This document shows positions 32,961 through 33,244 of a DNA stretch of 33,244 nucleotides, one piece after another. The stretch comes from an uncultured Oscillospiraceae bacterium. GTDB lineage: Bacteria > Bacillota > Clostridia > Oscillospirales > Ruminococcaceae. Both the position numbers and the translations under genes were made by a program. The stretch spans positions 1-33,244 of the forward strand of contig CAJTMU010000024.1 in the NCBI GenBank assembly GCA_910577365.1, given 5' to 3'. The first letter of the stretch is position 1. Every line of letters starts with the position of its first letter. Below the pieces are notes generated by a model, which worked only from the letters and a program-made list of their open reading frames with translations, had not been told where the DNA came from and did not search any database.

Positions 32961-33044
32961 ATGAAGGGCTTAAATGAAGCTGTTAATTATGAAAAGGGCG
33001 AGGGCAATACAAAAAATAGCTCTAAAACAACAAAATCCTCCTGA
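32961..33044 (+). pseudogene. Antitoxin-like N-terminal fragment
   Basis: The frame reads VFESIMKGLNEAVNYEKG (from about 32946, with ATG at 32961) and ends after a Lys/Ser/Thr-rich tail at TGA 33042-33044. The pattern FESIMxGLNEAxxYEKG is typical of the N-terminus of helix-turn-helix antitoxins that follow HigB/RelE-like toxins. The DNA-binding domain is missing. With the toxin scrap just upstream it forms the wreck of a toxin-antitoxin pair. Confidence 0.5.
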
Positions 33045-33081
33045 CTGCATATAATGCATTATTTATGAGGAGGGATTTAAA

Positions 33082-33244
33082 ATTAAACGCTGTATTCCAT
33101 TGGAACCTGCTGCGGAAGAGGTCTGCTGCCAAAGCGCGATTACGCCGCTGATTTTCCAATTACCGCCCGAACAGGGCAGGGAAAGGCTTGAAAAGGCACA
33201 GGATATGCCTGTATACAAATACCCCGCGGACATATCCTCGGCAG
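33082..33244 (+). CDS. Probable alpha/beta hydrolase N-terminus, cut by window end
   Basis: An open frame that runs off the window. It reads IFQLPPEQGRERLEKAQDMP and YKYPADISS, which resembles the N-terminal lead-in of alpha/beta hydrolases of the lipase/esterase class (LPPExxRxxLExxQ..PV..PPADI). A strong GAGGAGGG site (33067-33074) lies seven bases before codon ATT (33082-33084), but the frame has no ATG, GTG or TTG at the right distance. Either ATT is used as a start or an ATG has mutated. The catalytic part is beyond the window, so the assignment is tentative. Confidence 0.45.
   Translation, partial: MKRCIPLEPAAEEVCCQSAITPLIFQLPPEQGRERLEKAQDMPVYKYPADISSA

Overview
The window reads as a Gram-positive, low-to-mid GC anaerobe of the Clostridia, most likely a gut Oscillospiraceae/Ruminococcus-type bacterium. 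The grounds are the strong AGGAGG-type ribosome binding sites, the LytTR/AgrC-like regulators, the NHLM peptide exporter, the DUF3021 protein and the style of the decayed conjugative-element pieces. Taxonomy is inferred from gene content only.

Layout. (1) 1-1600 is a scrap zone: the C-terminal part of an IS3-family transposase, a very strong hairpin, an integrase-like remnant and a frameshifted small gene. (2) 1668-4127, minus strand, is a four-gene operon: LytTR regulator, DUF3021 membrane protein, ABC ATPase and ABC-2 permease. (3) 4263-4754 is a conjugative-element scar made of a decayed tyrosine-integrase C-terminus and a VirD4/TraG coupling-protein C-terminus. (4) 4760-6849, minus strand, is an AgrC/AgrA-like sensor kinase and LytTR response regulator pair. 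(5) 7055-25815, plus strand, is a long, mostly tightly spaced gene set, described below. (6) 25870-26103 is a decayed integrase N-terminus. (7) 26566-30330, minus strand, is an ABC exporter whose large permease is fused to an M1-type metallopeptidase. It lies downstream of an OmpR-type two-component system (30398-32331) whose response regulator has an in-frame TGA. (8) 32745-33244 holds toxin-antitoxin remnants and the start of a probable alpha/beta hydrolase cut by the window end.

The core, 7594-25815, joins three things I do not know to have been described together. First is a RiPP system: two cysteine-rich precursors with Gly-Gly leaders (one Nif11/NHLP-like), a radical SAM/SPASM maturase, a C39-peptidase ABC exporter, a second ABC exporter and a very short membrane-fusion protein. 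Second is a partner-switching set: a STAS protein, a membrane-anchored SpoIIE/PP2C phosphatase and an RsbW-like kinase, with no sigma factor in the window. Third are three transport proteins of unrelated families (MATE, polar amino acid ABC ATPase, SLC1-type symporter), each fused to an RsbW-like HATPase domain. In all three the G1-box Asp is gone while the N-box Glu region is kept, so these may be non-catalytic docking modules. A GH3-family acyl-acid amido synthetase and a lipoprotein-permease fusion complete the set. My working inference is that the phosphatase, kinase and STAS switch controls transporter proteins directly, not a sigma factor, and that the flanking Agr-like pair times expression. 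The divergent promoter region at 6887-7007 carries a clear direct repeat that could be its operator.

Decay is widespread: an in-frame TAG in the first gene after the promoter, a 5'-nucleotidase scrap inside the RiPP operon, a frameshifted lipoprotein, and the in-frame TGA in the response regulator. Some of these could be sequencing or assembly errors; the first 32 bases in particular look like a chimeric contig end.
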